The notes: generated by a model not told the origin, from the sequence alone. Positions 48,141-59,790 are shown, counted from the stretch's first letter. The stretch is DNA of 64,000 nucleotides from Vitis vinifera (GCF_030704535.1 NC_081813.1:3868001-3932000); one strand, 5' to 3'. Numbers and translations: made by a program.

Positions 48141-48281
48141 CATTATTAATAAAATAAAATTAAAATCATCAAATTAATTGAGATCCATTATCTATAATCA
48201 AGATAAGAACCATACATTATTAATAAAATAAAATTAAAATAATCAAATTAATTGAGATCCATTATCTATAATCAAGATAAG
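48141..48281. repeat. 74-bp tandem duplication upstream of the dynein light chain gene
   Basis: 'cattattaataaaataaaat' begins at 48141 and again at 48215; both copies run to 'ctataatcaagataagag/a'. Nearly identical, about 450 bp before the start codon. Confidence 0.93.
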
Positions 48282-48726
48282 AGTGGGAATATAACCCACT
48301 CGCAGTGATGGAACTGTACGCAGGGGAAGGTCGAATTTATCCATACATTAGAATAAGGTTAAAAAAGTGAGAAGAGGAGAAGGACAGATAAATTGGACTA
48401 TGTGCCAGCCTTTAAAATGGTACAAGTGGCTCCTTCACATTTGGAGGACAGCACCTCTATCTCTAACTCCCAGGCTTCCGGCTTTAAAAGGCCTTAAGGT
48501 GATTTCTCTTTTGCGCTTAAAACATTGGAAAAAAAAACACAAGCTAAAGATTGGGAGAATCCTTTCTGGGTTTGGGAGACCACAGATTTTGAGAGCAAAT
48601 CCCAACTGGTTTTCTCTTTTCATTTCTGGGTTTGGAGATAAGGGTCAGAGAGTGCAAACCCACAGCTGGGTTTCTCTTAAAACTCTTGATTTTGGAGAGA
48701 GGAGAGTTTAGAGAAAGAGAGAGAAG

Positions 48727-49126
48727 ATGTTGGAAGGGAAAGCATTGATAGAGGACACTGACATGCCTGTGAAGATGCAGATCCAAGCCATGGCTTGTGC
48801 CTCTCAAGCTTTGGATATCTATGATGTCCTAGACTACAAATCCATTGCTGCCTATATCAAGAAGGTAACCCACTGTGTATCCATCATATAGTCTCTTTTT
48901 TACCCAATATCTTTGTGTTTTCCTTTTCTTATTTTCTTATTTTCTTTTCCTACTTTTTCTGGTTTTATAATGACAGGAGTTTGATATGATATATGGGACT
49001 GGATGGCAATGTGTGGTGGGTTCAAATTTTGGATGTTTCTTCACTCATTCCAAGGGAACTTTTATATATTTCACACTGGAGACTCTCAATTTCCTCATCT
49101 TCAAAGGGGCCTCTTCTTCGGACTGA
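48727..49126 (+). CDS. Dynein light chain LC8-type protein (2 exons, 95 aa)
   Basis: Exons 48727-48864 and 48977-49126, GT-AG, phase 0. The protein starts MLEGKALIEDTDMPVKMQ and has the LC8 core: an AMACASQALDIYD helix, the AAYIKKEFD turn, then the beta strands GWQCVVGSNFG and FTHSKGTFIYF, and ends NFLIFKGASSSD. Length and order match the 90-95 aa LC8 family along its whole length. LC8 is a homodimeric hub that binds short linear motifs in many partners. Flowering plants lack cytoplasmic dynein heavy chains, so here it probably acts as a dynein-independent dimerisation hub (an inference). The ATG is in a good position just upstream of the conserved start. The 5' leader upstream (about 48400-48726) contains repeated 'tgggtttgg/gagag' blocks. 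Confidence 0.95.
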
Positions 49127-50084
49127 GGCTGTGTTCGGTTGCAAAGAAACTTGGAGAAAATGGAAGAAGAAGAGATGAAAAAAAAAAGTGCAGTGCAGTT
49201 CTCTCTTCCGGCTGTTTTTTTACCCCTTCCTTTTGGTTCTTTTTGTCTTTTTGTCTTTTCCCCTTTGATCTTTAACTCGGTTGTTGCTTGACATGGGGGA
49301 AAATAAGGTGCGGGAAAATGGAAGGAAAAAAAAAAAAAAACAAGAAAAAAGAATGTTGGGAGGCACCTACATCCACAAGGCCACATGGAGCTTTTTGGAT
49401 CTCGTCATTGTGATGAGGGCCCTGTAATATATCTAAGGGGCAGGCACAATGTCCTCTTTGTACATATGATGTCTCCATCCCCTTTAAAATGCATTTCTTT
49501 TTCATTTGTCCTTTACACTTTCATGCTCTGTTTGGATGCTGAGAAAAAATTGGTTGCTTGGAATGCTAGTTAATGAGATTCCAGATTAGGCATCTATTCC
49601 TGATGCTGGAATGACAGCTGCAAGATTCCCACAATTGTCCAACCAAAGCTTGTCCCCAACTTATGAATTTTCAGCATCTGATTCTTTCCACACATTGCAT
49701 CATACCATTCAACAATCACTAAGGGAATCAAATTTAGCTCTGCAAAAACATGTAATCTTTCATCCGTTAAGACAGTTCTTGTGTGAGCAAGAAGGCCTTC
49801 TACGGTTCTAACAGACGATATAATTCGGTTAGGCTCACAGCATGGATGCAGGCAAAGGTAGTTGCAACTTGCAATTACAATCAACTAACTTGATTGTCTA
49901 AAAATGGATTGACAAACGGCATTTTGATCCCAAACACTTTCATATATATTGTCTGAATAGAAGTCTTAATGACAATTTTACATAATTTTTAGTAACATTT
50001 TAGTCAAATTCAGACGGTAAATCAAATGATTCAAATCCCATCTCAATGACTTTAAGTGATCATGTTCACATACCTTACGACAAA
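49127..50084. other. Intergenic region between convergent dynein light chain and HPR2-like genes
   Basis: It holds the 3' UTR of the dynein light chain gene, an A-rich run near 49326-49346, and unremarkable AT-rich DNA. No gene is supported. Confidence 0.6.
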
Positions 50085-53000
50085 TCAAATGACTGGAGTT
50101 AAGACAGGTTTGTTTTGGAAGCATGCCTCTAGGTTATCGATTACAAGGTCTGACATTGCCACACTCGTTTCCACGGTATCGCTTCCCGCATGAGGTTGGA
50201 GGACTACATTTTCAAGCCCCAACAGTTCTTCAGGTACCTCTGGCTCATGTTCAAACACGTCCAGCCCTGCACCAGCCAACCGGCCTTCAAGCAGTGCAGA
50301 CACAAGCTCAGGTTCGTCAATATGTGCACCCCGTCCAATGTTGATGATAATGCCTTTTGGACCCAGTGCATCAATGACTTTGCGGTCAACAATATGGTGC
50401 GTTTCTTTGGTCAGAGCACATGCCACAAAGAGGATTTGACAGTTGGTGGCCAAGTCGATTATGTTAGAATAATATTTGTAATTCGATTCTGGTTTCTCTG
50501 ATCTGGAGTGGTAACTAATTGAGCTGCCAAAAGCTTCAGCTCTCTTTGCAATTGCTGAACCTATCCTGCCCAACCCAACAATTCCAATGGATTTACCACT
50601 GAACTGAGAAAAAGAAGGAAAGAGCAAAACACAAGGGAAGAAAAAAGAGTGAATTTAATATCCAAACAAAAGGGCCATTTGATGTGATAACAAAGAAACA
50701 CAAAAATTATGATCTTTCTCATTCCATGACAAATAAGTCGAAAAAAAAAAAAGTGCCGACTGTAAACTCTAACAAAAGAACAAAACATGTTTAAACACAT
50801 GAATCCCATTACTCAAATACCTTGCTTTCCCTGCCTCTGGCTGTGGGTAAGAAAACAGGAGTCACTTGGGTTGGAGGGTTAGTTCATACCAGCATTTAAA
50901 ACTGATACCTAATTTCCAACTTAATATCCATTTCTTGAATTTCATTTTTTTTAAAATTTTTTTGTTCTAATGCACTGACAGGTTACAAAATGGGATTTCC
51001 ATATTGGGGTCAAAAAGCTATCTCCAGTATAATTCATAGAGTTCACCAACAGGCTACTTAAAACCTTCAGTGCAAAAAAGACTTCACCCACAGGCCAGCT
51101 AGCACTATCAACACACAATGGATAGCCTATGAATCAACAGAATGATACCTATCACATTCTCATTTCCCAACTTCCATACGAAAACAACTCTTAAATTCTA
51201 GAGTTCCAAACTTTCACTTAAATTATTGCTTTCTCCATCATAACATCTGTCAAGATCAAAATCTTACAAACAAGACCCATAAGCTGCTTGAATAACGCAA
51301 CTACCTAAATTTGGAATCACCAGGTACAATGAATTAATACCCTTCATTATCACAAAAATCATTGAAAATCAAGAAAGCCTCTGTTAGATCACAGAAGAAC
51401 AAGGATAAGTAAAAAGGGAAGGAAAGAAAAAGCAAAGGGAAAAGAAACAAAAATAGCTTGACCTTAATAATTCTGGTTTTGTTCTGATTAAAAAAGAAAA
51501 AAAAGCAAAGGGAAAAGAAACAAAAAATACGTTAGCTCTTAAATAATTCTCACTCATGATTAATAAGAATTTGAGATTCTTTTTTTTCTTCTGAAATCCA
51601 AATGCAACATAGAAGTCATTGTAGGTCTGTGTAGTACTGAAGATATAGGTCATAATTTAGAGTAGGAATAAGCTGATAAAGAGTGATTTGAGTCTGTTAG
51701 CGTATGTTTATTTAAGAAGTTGATAAATAAAGGGAAGAGTAGTTTTTACCCAATTTTCTTTGTATTTTCTGTGAAAGCAAGACTCTCCTCAAAGAGAGTC
51801 AGCATCTGCTCTGTTTCTTAGGCAGCTCTAGAGATGGCAGAGAAGGAACTCAAGGAGCAAAAATGCATGAAGCCATTAAACAATTTTAGGAGTCCACTGT
51901 CCACCTAACACCAAAGCTTGACTGACGAGTACAATAGCAGGACTCCACTGTAATGCTAACTGCTCTTGATCTAAAATATGATAAAATTTCCAAGAATACG
52001 AATTGTGACCTAGAGAAGTTCTAGCAAGAGAATGGATCATTAATAGGAAGCAACCTGAAAGCACCCTTTGAAGTCTTATGAAAGAAAAGAGAAAAATACT
52101 CATCAAGTGATTTTAACATGCCATGGTTTTTAGCTAGACTTTTTTTATTGTTAATTTTTTTTTAATTAGAATCGACTTTGGTAGTTTATTTTTAGTCAGA
52201 TTTTTATTTGTCTAAGTTTCTAATTTAATAGGAAAAAGTAAGTCATACTCCCCCTAGGATATAGTCTTAGTCTTATCAGGAAAAAGAATTTCATGAGTCT
52301 ATAAGCCTGTATTTACTGAAAATTTAGTAGCTATCTAGCTTCTTAAAGGTGCAATTGCCCTTTTTTTCTTCTTTGATCTCCAATCATATAACATTGAAAA
52401 TATTTTTATGATTCTGCATAAACTACTACTTGCCTATTGAGTGTGCAGACCCATATAAACTCAAGCTTTAAGGTTTCCTACATTTGAGGGAGGTGACCCA
52501 TTGGGTTAGCGATACAAGCAGGCTTCATTGCTTCATTTCATATGAAAGGAAAAACTTCATATTGGTTTCAATGTGAACAAATCTGATCTTGTATGAAATG
52601 GGATGAGTTGGCAGCAGCTTTCACGGCAAGTTTTGGAATTTTTTGCTTGGGCTCTTGCAAAGTATGCAAAGCAACATCTATGCAAGAGTTCCAAAATCAA
52701 TTTTAGAGGCTTACTAATTGAACTAAAGGGTTCATAAAGTTATATTTGATTAGTTGCTTTCTTGTGGCTAAAAGACAAGATAAGAGTTGGGGCATAGTTG
52801 TTCCAACCTACCAGTATGAATCCTGCCATTGATTTGGCCAAGAGGATAAACAATTTCTTAAATAAGGATGAATAAGCCTGAAATAAACAAAGTGACAGCT
52901 GATCAAGTTGTTAGGATGTTGAAGCCATCTTTTGTCACTAAATGCTTGACAGTCATGGAGAATAAGGAAAGACATTTTTTTTATACATAAAGAAGTATAA

Positions 53001-55760
53001 ATATATCAAAAAGAGGCGCCAAAAACTAAGGAAAGACATGCACAAGGCATCCTAGAAGATGTCAGAGACAATCAGAGACAAAAATTGTGATATGGAGATA
53101 GCAGGATCAAAGGAGCAGTAGCTAGAGATCTCAAACCATGCGGGTGGGTAGATTATTATATTGTCAGCTCATCAATATGCTTATTGACAATGGATCCACA
53201 CATCTTTTTAAAACCAAAAGAGGAAAAAAGGATAAGTATTATAATTCAATCAGGATCTAATTTTGAACTAATGGTGGTGAATGGAGATTGTTTAGTTGGA
53301 GGAACATCACTCTGGGCCACTTCCATAATCCGAGGCACTCCCATTAAGGCAGAATTTTTCTTGCTCACTTCGGGAGGCTGTGATACTATATTAGGTGCCT
53401 GAAGCCTTCAAATCTTGGGCCAATAGGTAGTGTTTTTCATTGATTACCATGTCGTGCAAGGATGTTAACAAGGGACATTACAGGGCTTCAACCTGACCAA
53501 ATAGATTTTACCAAGTAAGGCACAATCGGGAAGGAAATGTGAAAAGAAAAACAGACACTTGTGCTCTAACTGTGTAATATTCTTTTTTGATGACCCAAAA
53601 ATGGACATTTAGTGCCTAAGCAAATGAGCACCAAAGTACATACAATGTATACAAGAGGCACCAAATAGGCAAGCGAAAAGAACAGAGAAAAACAAAAAGA
53701 TCAATCTCCCTCTCTTTACTTAGAGATAAGTCAATTAACAAAGTCTATCATTGTCAATAAATGATTACCTATGTACGCTCTAACCTATTTCAAAAAAGTA
53801 TTCATAAAAGAAAATTTAATTATTTGATCCACTTTTCATTAGCTTCAAATGACCTCTGTCTCTTTCTTTTCACAACATTCAAAATAAACACATATAAGTG
53901 GCTTGTGGCCTCTAAAGCTTTTTTTATTACTTTCCCATGAATGATCCATGCTAACTCAAAAGAGTTTCTCTTATTGTAGAGTACATTACCCAAGTCACAC
54001 CAAATAGAGAGAAAATTGACTACCACAAGTTACTTCCTTTAGAGCAATTAAGGAGCAAATGATCAATTGATTCTTCCTCATCTTTTTGTATAGAAAGCAT
54101 CTATTCAGTGAATCAGCATAATCCATCCCCTCCTTTTGAGCCGATCAATCATTAAACATGTAGCTTCGCATGCAAAGAATCTCAACTTTAAAGCTACCTA
54201 GGAATGTCAAACTATACTTGTGGGAAAAGGCTCTCTTCTTCCCCAAACTAAGGAAGAGTAGCGGGATTTAATAGAGACCTTGCCACGCTTAGTTTCCTTC
54301 CAACCCACTCTATCATCCTCATCTCAGCTTGTATGCAATCTCTATAAAATTGTCGTTACTCCTTCAAGCTCCCAATCATGGAACTATCTTGTGAAGCAAG
54401 GACGCTATCGACCATCCTCCCTAACTTGCTCCCACACCTCTACTATCTATGAATAACTTTTGGTAGGCTATAGAAAATAATGTCGGGACCCCTTCCAAAG
54501 ATAAGTCTCCACAACATCTATCTTTCCAAAATTTACACCGTCTTTCATTGTCAATTATGAAGTGAGACATAGCCATCACTCAACCCCATCCCCCTTATTC
54601 TTCCCTAAACTTTTTTAATATAACGTGTTTCCATAGGACTCTCAGTTGTAAATCTCCAATTCCACTTGCCAAGGAGAGTCATGTTAAGAGCAGAGAGATT
54701 TCTAATATTGAGACCTCCATACTTTTTGAGTAGCCAATAGACCAATTTATCAGACGGGTTTTTCACAAGTACGACCTTATCCAAGAGGAAAATCTGAATC
54801 AGCTCCAATCTTAAGATCACCTTTTCGGGATGAAGAACAGAAACATGAAATAAATTGGTAGACTAGACAACTTACCTTTGATCAAAGCAAGTCTCCCTCC
54901 TTTTGAGAGGTACTACCTCTTCAACACATAAAAAACCTTCTTTGAAATCTCTCCACCACATCCAGACCCTTGCTGCCTTTAATGGAGCTCCCAAAGGCAA
55001 GTCTAATATGCTGTGGGTAGATTATCAAACCCTTAATCAAGTCACAATAAAATATGTATTTTTCATTCCTAGTATAAATGAGCTATTGGCTGAATTGCAC
55101 GGGGTTGTGTTCTTTTCAAAATTAAATATTAATTCCAAGTACGATCAGATTCAAGTGTACGAAGAAGATACATCTAAAACGACCTTTCAAGCAGTGCATC
55201 ATGAATTTTGAGTAATGTCCTTTGGTCTTGCAACTCTTCGTTGGTGTTTCTTTAATGGTATATTGGACTACAATCAAACAAGGGAGGAGCACGAGAATCA
55301 TCCAAAGAAGTGCTAAAAATTTTAAGGCAACATCAATTATTTGTTTAAGAAATCTAAGTGGGGATTTGCTAATAAGTCTAAGAAGAGTAAAGGGTTCACT
55401 TTCAATCACTACATAAGTTGCATGATTACAACCTGATCAGCAAGCCATTCTTGACCACTGACTGCTATGAAGGGAGAATAAACACAACTACTGAAGTCTT
55501 GACAAGCAGTAAGGAGTTTTGGGTGGAGTATAAATCAATAATTGACCATTATCCAAACAACCACCTTTAGGAAAATAAAAATGGGTTTCAGGAGGGAGGA
55601 GCAATAGATAAAAAAAAATAAAAATAAAAAAAGAAAAAGAAAAAAAAAGGAAAAAGAGAAAAAAAGAAATGAGTATTAGATTCTATTGACACAATATCAA
55701 ATATTATATATAAAGAGAGAGAGAGAGAGTATCAGATTCTATTGACACAATATCAAATAT

Positions 55761-55800
<40 letters not shown>

Positions 55801-56066
55801 TTCCTGAGGTAATTTAAAGTTTTAAAGTTGAGTGATTTGAGGAAGAGTTGTTGGAGTCTTTCGACAATTCCTGAGGTAATTAATTTTATCTATTTGCTAG
55901 GGAGAAAGCCGCAATACCGAGATTTGAATTGAAAAGATTGAGGAAGAGTTGTTGGCGTCTTTTGGCGATTTCTGAAGTAATTAATTTTTTCTATTTGCTA
56001 GGGAGAGAGCCGCTATACCGAGATTTGAATTGAAAAGATTGAAACCAAACGCATATTCCTGTTATG

Positions 56067-56116
<50 letters not shown>

Positions 56117-56708
56117 AATTTAAAGTTGAGTGATTTGAGGAAGAGTTGTTGGAGTCTTTTGACGGTTTCTGAAGTAATTTAATTTTTTCTATTTGCTAGG
56201 GAGAGAGCCACTATACCGAGATTTGAATTTAAAATTCAAAAGAAACGCATACTCCTGTTTAACGTTACGCAAACGGATTACATACCTTCGTGGTCAATTC
56301 AAAATCGCCTTTCTTCCATTTCCCGCTTCTCACAAACCGATCACAGACGCACATTCGCCTTAACGTTGCCAAAGCCAACCCGATCGCCGAGTCCGCCACA
56401 TCGTCCGTAAGCACATCGGGCGTGTTTGTAACGGTAATGCCTCTCTCCTTGCACTTCACCAAATCGATCTTGTCGAAACCTACGCTGTAACTCGCCACAA
56501 TCTCCAACTTCGGCAATGCATCAATGAGTCCGGCATCGGCGCCGCATACGGAGGTGCCGACGATTGCTCTTATTGAATTTGAGATTTCTCTTAGGAGCTG
56601 AGGGTTGGAAGCAACTTCACGGAACTTGAAGACTGTAAATCGTTTTTCGAGTTTTTGTACAAGGTATTCTGGAACTGGATAGGTCAACAAAACGCATATG
56701 TTTTCCAT
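50085..56708 (-). CDS. HPR2: Hydroxypyruvate/glyoxylate reductase HPR2-like, D-2-hydroxyacid dehydrogenase (2 exons, 313 aa)
   Basis: Exon 1 is 56708-56286 and exon 2 is 50603-50085, joined by a 5,682-bp GT-AG intron at phase 0. The product starts [20 protein letters not shown] and ends PVLTPVI. The dinucleotide-binding loop is GLGRIG (151-156), and the following basic residues (SRSEK) fit NADP(H) preference. Expected catalytic residues are Arg232 (NIGRG), Glu261 (FEHEPE) and His279 (QPHAGSD). It is closer to cytosolic HPR2 (blocks [14 protein letters not shown] and [16 protein letters not shown]) than to HPR3. HPR2 reduces hydroxypyruvate or glyoxylate in a cytosolic photorespiratory bypass. 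Grape members of this clade have also been linked to 2-keto-L-gulonate reduction in tartrate synthesis; whether this copy does so is unknown. An upstream in-frame GTG (56729) was not used as start. The exons are clean despite the repeat-filled intron. Confidence 0.93.
52440..53430 (+). mobile_element. Degenerate Ty3/Gypsy gag and protease
   Basis: Gag-like blocks come in order: [29 protein letters not shown] (about 52450-52720). The protease follows as [10 protein letters not shown] (about 53175-53205, the usual D-S/T-G-STH form) and CDTILGA...LGPI (53380-53425). Frames are broken by stops. The polymerase part continues at 54900 after a LINE interruption. Confidence 0.8.
52963..53039 (-). mobile_element. 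51-bp micro-insertion with 13-bp target-site duplication
   Basis: taaggaaagacat is at 52963-52975 and again at 53027-53039. Between them lie 51 bases starting with a T-run, which on the minus strand is an A-tailed fragment containing 'gcgcctctttttgatatat'. This fits an extremely 5'-truncated LINE or SINE 3' end inserted into the Gypsy remnant. Confidence 0.75.
53575..54880 (-). mobile_element. 5'-truncated LINE fragment nested in the Gypsy element
   Basis: On the minus strand it starts near [21 protein letters not shown] (54600-54760), has the zinc-binding motif end DHLLLNC near 54050-54080, and ends with the tail 'gtcatc' plus A-run (T-run at about 53582 on the plus strand). Many stops break the frame. 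It splits Gypsy protease from Gypsy reverse transcriptase, so it inserted after the Gypsy. I could not find its target-site duplication. Confidence 0.78.
54900..55410 (+). mobile_element. Degenerate Ty3/Gypsy reverse transcriptase
   Basis: The block order is [41 protein letters not shown], then MSFGL just after an in-frame TGA near 55209. Further on come [12 protein letters not shown] and [12 protein letters not shown] in other frames. These are the palm and fingers blocks of Gypsy reverse transcriptase. The catalytic YxDD part is not recognisable, so there is an internal deletion. Confidence 0.8.
55610..56240. repeat. Compound satellite zone: A-rich, AT/GA microsatellites and a 101-bp repeat
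   Basis: A 56-bp unit containing 'gattctattgacacaatatc' is repeated at 55674 and 55730. AT and GA runs occur at 55714-55800 and 56065-56116. A unit of about 100 bp starting 'gaggaagagttgttgg' and ending 'taccgagatttgaatt' occurs at 55839, 55940 and 56137. The last spacing (197 bp) is enlarged by an (AT)n(GA)n insertion. Confidence 0.9.
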
Positions 56709-57236
56709 CGTTACAATGAATGCGAACACTAATTAGGGTTAGGGTTCTTCACTGCGTCCTAACAAACGGCGTCGTTCCTGAACGAAAGAATTGAAGTGCA
56801 TATTTTAAACTTGGGAGAGGAGGCCATGTTTAGATCTAGGACGTTAGGTTAGGCTGGGAAGTTAAGTTGGATTGGCGGGATTTAATAACATAGGTATTAA
56901 CATGTCTTTTTTTATTTTATATATATATATATAATATCTTTTTATATCTAATCATATGTTATATTTGATACTTATATTTAATTTTTAAAATTAATAAATA
57001 ATAATAATATATTTTAATATTTGATATTCATTTAAAATAAAAATTATATTACATTCCAATATTTGTTGAGAAAAAATATGATTTTTTTTTTCTAGTTAAA
57101 AATTGTTCAATAATTTAAAATTCAGTAAATGTTTATTTATTTATTAATTAATAACATTCATGATTAAAAATTTATTTTATAAATATTTTTTTAGATTTTT
57201 TTAACATGATTTAAATTTTTAATTGAAATTTTTTAT
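56709..57236. other. HPR2-like promoter side and AT-rich spacer
   Basis: This is the upstream region of the HPR2-like gene; no TATA box is assigned. It includes an (AT)n run near 56919-56933 and long A/T-only stretches up to the element at 57242. Confidence 0.5.
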
Positions 57237-58502
57237 GTTGTTGTGGACCCCGCATTTCGATCTATCTCAATGCGTTTCCCACTCGATGGCGAGCTCGATT
57301 TTTATTTCAAAAATTGGTTTTTATTTATTGTTTAGAAAATTGACTTGGAGTCGCCACTTATTTTTGTTTTATTTTTTAAAGGGTAAACAAAATAAGAAAG
57401 AAAAACCCTAAGTGTGACTCCTTATTTTGGAAAAGGCGGTCTGTGAAAAACCGGATCGGGTTCGGGGGTCAGGTTACTTATCGGGAAGGTACGGTAAAAA
57501 CCGTAGCACCCCTCTAAGTCCCTAAAGTCGGGTCTCTACTAATAAAATGAAGCTGATGTGGCAATGAATGAGGAAATCAGCAGATACTCAAATCAAACTT
57601 ACACATATGAAAATAAGAGCATGCATATAGAATAATCAAAATGAGAATGAGTGCGTACCTGGACCTCCAGTGACAAATGCGCTATCATGAAGCAGGATCA
57701 GTGAACAATGAATATGTACATATACTTGTACGCATGTCAAAGAACAGAATAAGTCAAACATGCATGACAATTAAATCAATTAATCAATCAGTCAATGAAT
57801 CATGAAGTCTCATATGTGGGGCCCCCACCAAAGCCCGTTTATTTTTGCATGAATTAATTCCATAAATTTCATTATTCGGAATTACGGAATTTAATTCGTA
57901 CTTATTTTAAAACATTTTAAAAGTCCAAGAAGGATTTAAAAATTGCTTACCGAATAGAAAATGGAAGCAAATTTGATTAGAAAGGGGTTTATTGTCGTTA
58001 AGATTACTAAGGAAAAATAAAATAAAATGGAAAATAAATAAATAAATAAATGAAATAAATAAATAAATAAATGAGAAAATGAAATAATAAAATGAAAATA
58101 ATAGAATAGAGTGAAATAACGAAAACATTAAGGAGTAAAAGAAAACTGTTTGAAAAACGAGTTTTTGAAATCAATTTTTGGAAGTAAAGATGGAGAAATA
58201 AAGAAATAAAAAAATGAAATCCACTCATTTTAATAATGGCTCACCCAAGGAGGCCATGCGTGCCATGCATAAGTGGGTCTTAGGGATTTGCGGGGCAGTG
58301 GGAAATAAGAGATTTTCAATGCGTCAAACTGATAACTCCACAATGGTTGAAATGTCATTCGTTCATGCTACCCGCCGTCTATAGAAGAATGGTCACGCCC
58401 GTTCGTTTTGAATCACTTCATGCTCAATCGTACCCATAGTACAGAGAGATAGGAACTGGGAGATAACACCAATACCGAATCTGAAGCAGAAGAATAAACA
58501 CC

Positions 58503-58900
58503 TTATACAGATGTTGGAGTCGTATGAGAAGTTAAATTAGAGCTTCCCTGCTTCACTCCATCAACAGATGCAAAAGAATGCTTGGGCATGATACCAGGAG
58601 GGCCTTCTACACCACCATTTAGCACAGGCGGTCCATTGCCAGATTTATTAATGATCACAAATGGATCATCTTTAGGGGTAGTGTTAACATCACCAGCAGC
58701 CGATCCAGGGACGAGTATATGATTAGAACTTCCTTTAGAAACGCTTTTCCCATTTAGACTCCTAAATGATCCCGGACCCTCAGGTGTTAAAGAAGGGTTG
58801 CTTCCAGAAATCTCTTTGGAAGCTTCTTCAGGCTCCCAAGCATCTCCATCCTCATCATCTACTGCCACTTGGAACTTTGACCTCTGATTTTGAGCCTTTG
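58503..58900 (-). pseudogene. Gene-like coding fragment of unknown origin inside the LTR-like element
   Basis: On the minus strand the frame reads QRSKFQVAVDDEDGDAWEPE, then GSFRSLNGKSVSKGSSNH, DPFVIINKSGNGPP and GIMPKHSFASVDGVKQGSSN. Composition is that of a soluble acidic/Ser-rich plant protein C-terminus, unlike gag or pol. No start codon or clear upstream exon is visible; further open frames continue to 59230 but not in one reading frame. I do not recognise the family. It may be captured host sequence. Confidence 0.35.
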
Positions 58901-59489
58901 TTGGATGGGTCTATAGCAATCCCCGTATCTGAAATCCTTGGATCAAGACAATCCAATTGATGAACAGCATGCAAAACGCCTTCACTTGTATTTTCATCGG
59001 CGAGAGAGCTCAGGTTTTGATGGATATGGGAGACAAATTGATGGTTCAGGGACAACTTCATTAGAGGACGCTGTTGATGCTGCTAACCACTGTGCTGATA
59101 TTAAAGCAAACAGAATTTCAGCAGATTCTTCTCCATTTGGCTCGTCAGATGCCAGTTCCGTCTCAACAATGGCTTCTGCTGCAACCCTTCTTCCCATTGA
59201 TGGAGCCATGGATTCCCCTATTTGCATTGAGTAGGCTCATGGCATCCAAGTTACCAGGATCACCAATGGCTGAAGGAGGTAAGTTCTGGATGGAACGACT
59301 TAGTGGTCTCAGAAACTCGAATAATTTCCATCAGTTATACTCCGTCATAAGCAGTCCATGATACAAGGCATTTGGAGCAGTGTGCCATATCAAAAGATCT
59401 TGATGGATATGGTAATCTGTAAGTGTTTAGAATACCAAACATGGCTGAAATCCTCCTTCGAAGGCGAACTGTGCTTGAGCTTCATGCAC

Positions 59490-59790
59490 GTGGACATGGT
59501 GGGTATGGGCATGAAAGATTTGATGGGTATGAAGTGTGGCATAATGAGAGAAAAGGTGGTGAGGGGTATGGAATATGGCTGACATGGGTATGCATGGAAA
59601 AAATGATGAACTGGATGGGGTGAGGGAAAGATAGGTTTAGTGGGTACTTTAAGGAAAATAGTGATATGGGTGTAATGGCAGTGGGTAATTAATGGAGAAA
59701 AAGGTATGGTTGTGGGTGTATTTGCATTGGAACACTGGGCGTAATGATGAAACGACATGCATGAAGGGTGGAAGTATGGGTATGGTGACT
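59490..59790. repeat. Degenerate GGGTATGG-rich region
   Basis: The motif gggtatgg/ggatatgg recurs irregularly about a dozen times. The open frames on both strands (Gly/Tyr/His-rich; Pro/His/Ser-rich) follow from this low complexity. Confidence 0.55.

Larger units (their letters stand above)
43200..48366. other. Intergenic region with scattered repeat remnants
   Basis: It holds no supported complete gene. An exon-like open stretch at about 44395-44545 (KPKRKEENCEG, then GFLVWLPNKAPTDGVTYESY) is unidentified. A MITE-like segment lies at 45235-45480, related to 10320-10540. A SINE remnant with an internal triplication lies at 47475-47680. A 74-bp tandem duplication lies at 48141-48281, shortly before the dynein light chain gene. 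Confidence 0.5.
50604..56285 (-). other. 5.7-kb intron of the HPR2-like gene, filled with mobile elements
   Basis: From the gene's 3' side: unremarkable AT-rich DNA (50604-52430), a Gypsy gag/protease fragment (52440-53430), a LINE fragment (about 53575-54880), the Gypsy reverse transcriptase fragment (54900-55410), then a microsatellite and minisatellite zone (55610-56240) ending 45 bp from exon 1. All recognisable Gypsy coding sequence is antisense to the host gene; the LINE is in the gene's sense orientation. Confidence 0.9.

Noticed and set aside
49571..49884. Minus-strand 96-codon frame downstream of the dynein light chain gene
   Set aside because: No recognisable domain and no splice or promoter support.
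50123..50501. Plus-strand frames within HPR2-like exon 2
   Set aside because: They are antisense to a well-supported exon.
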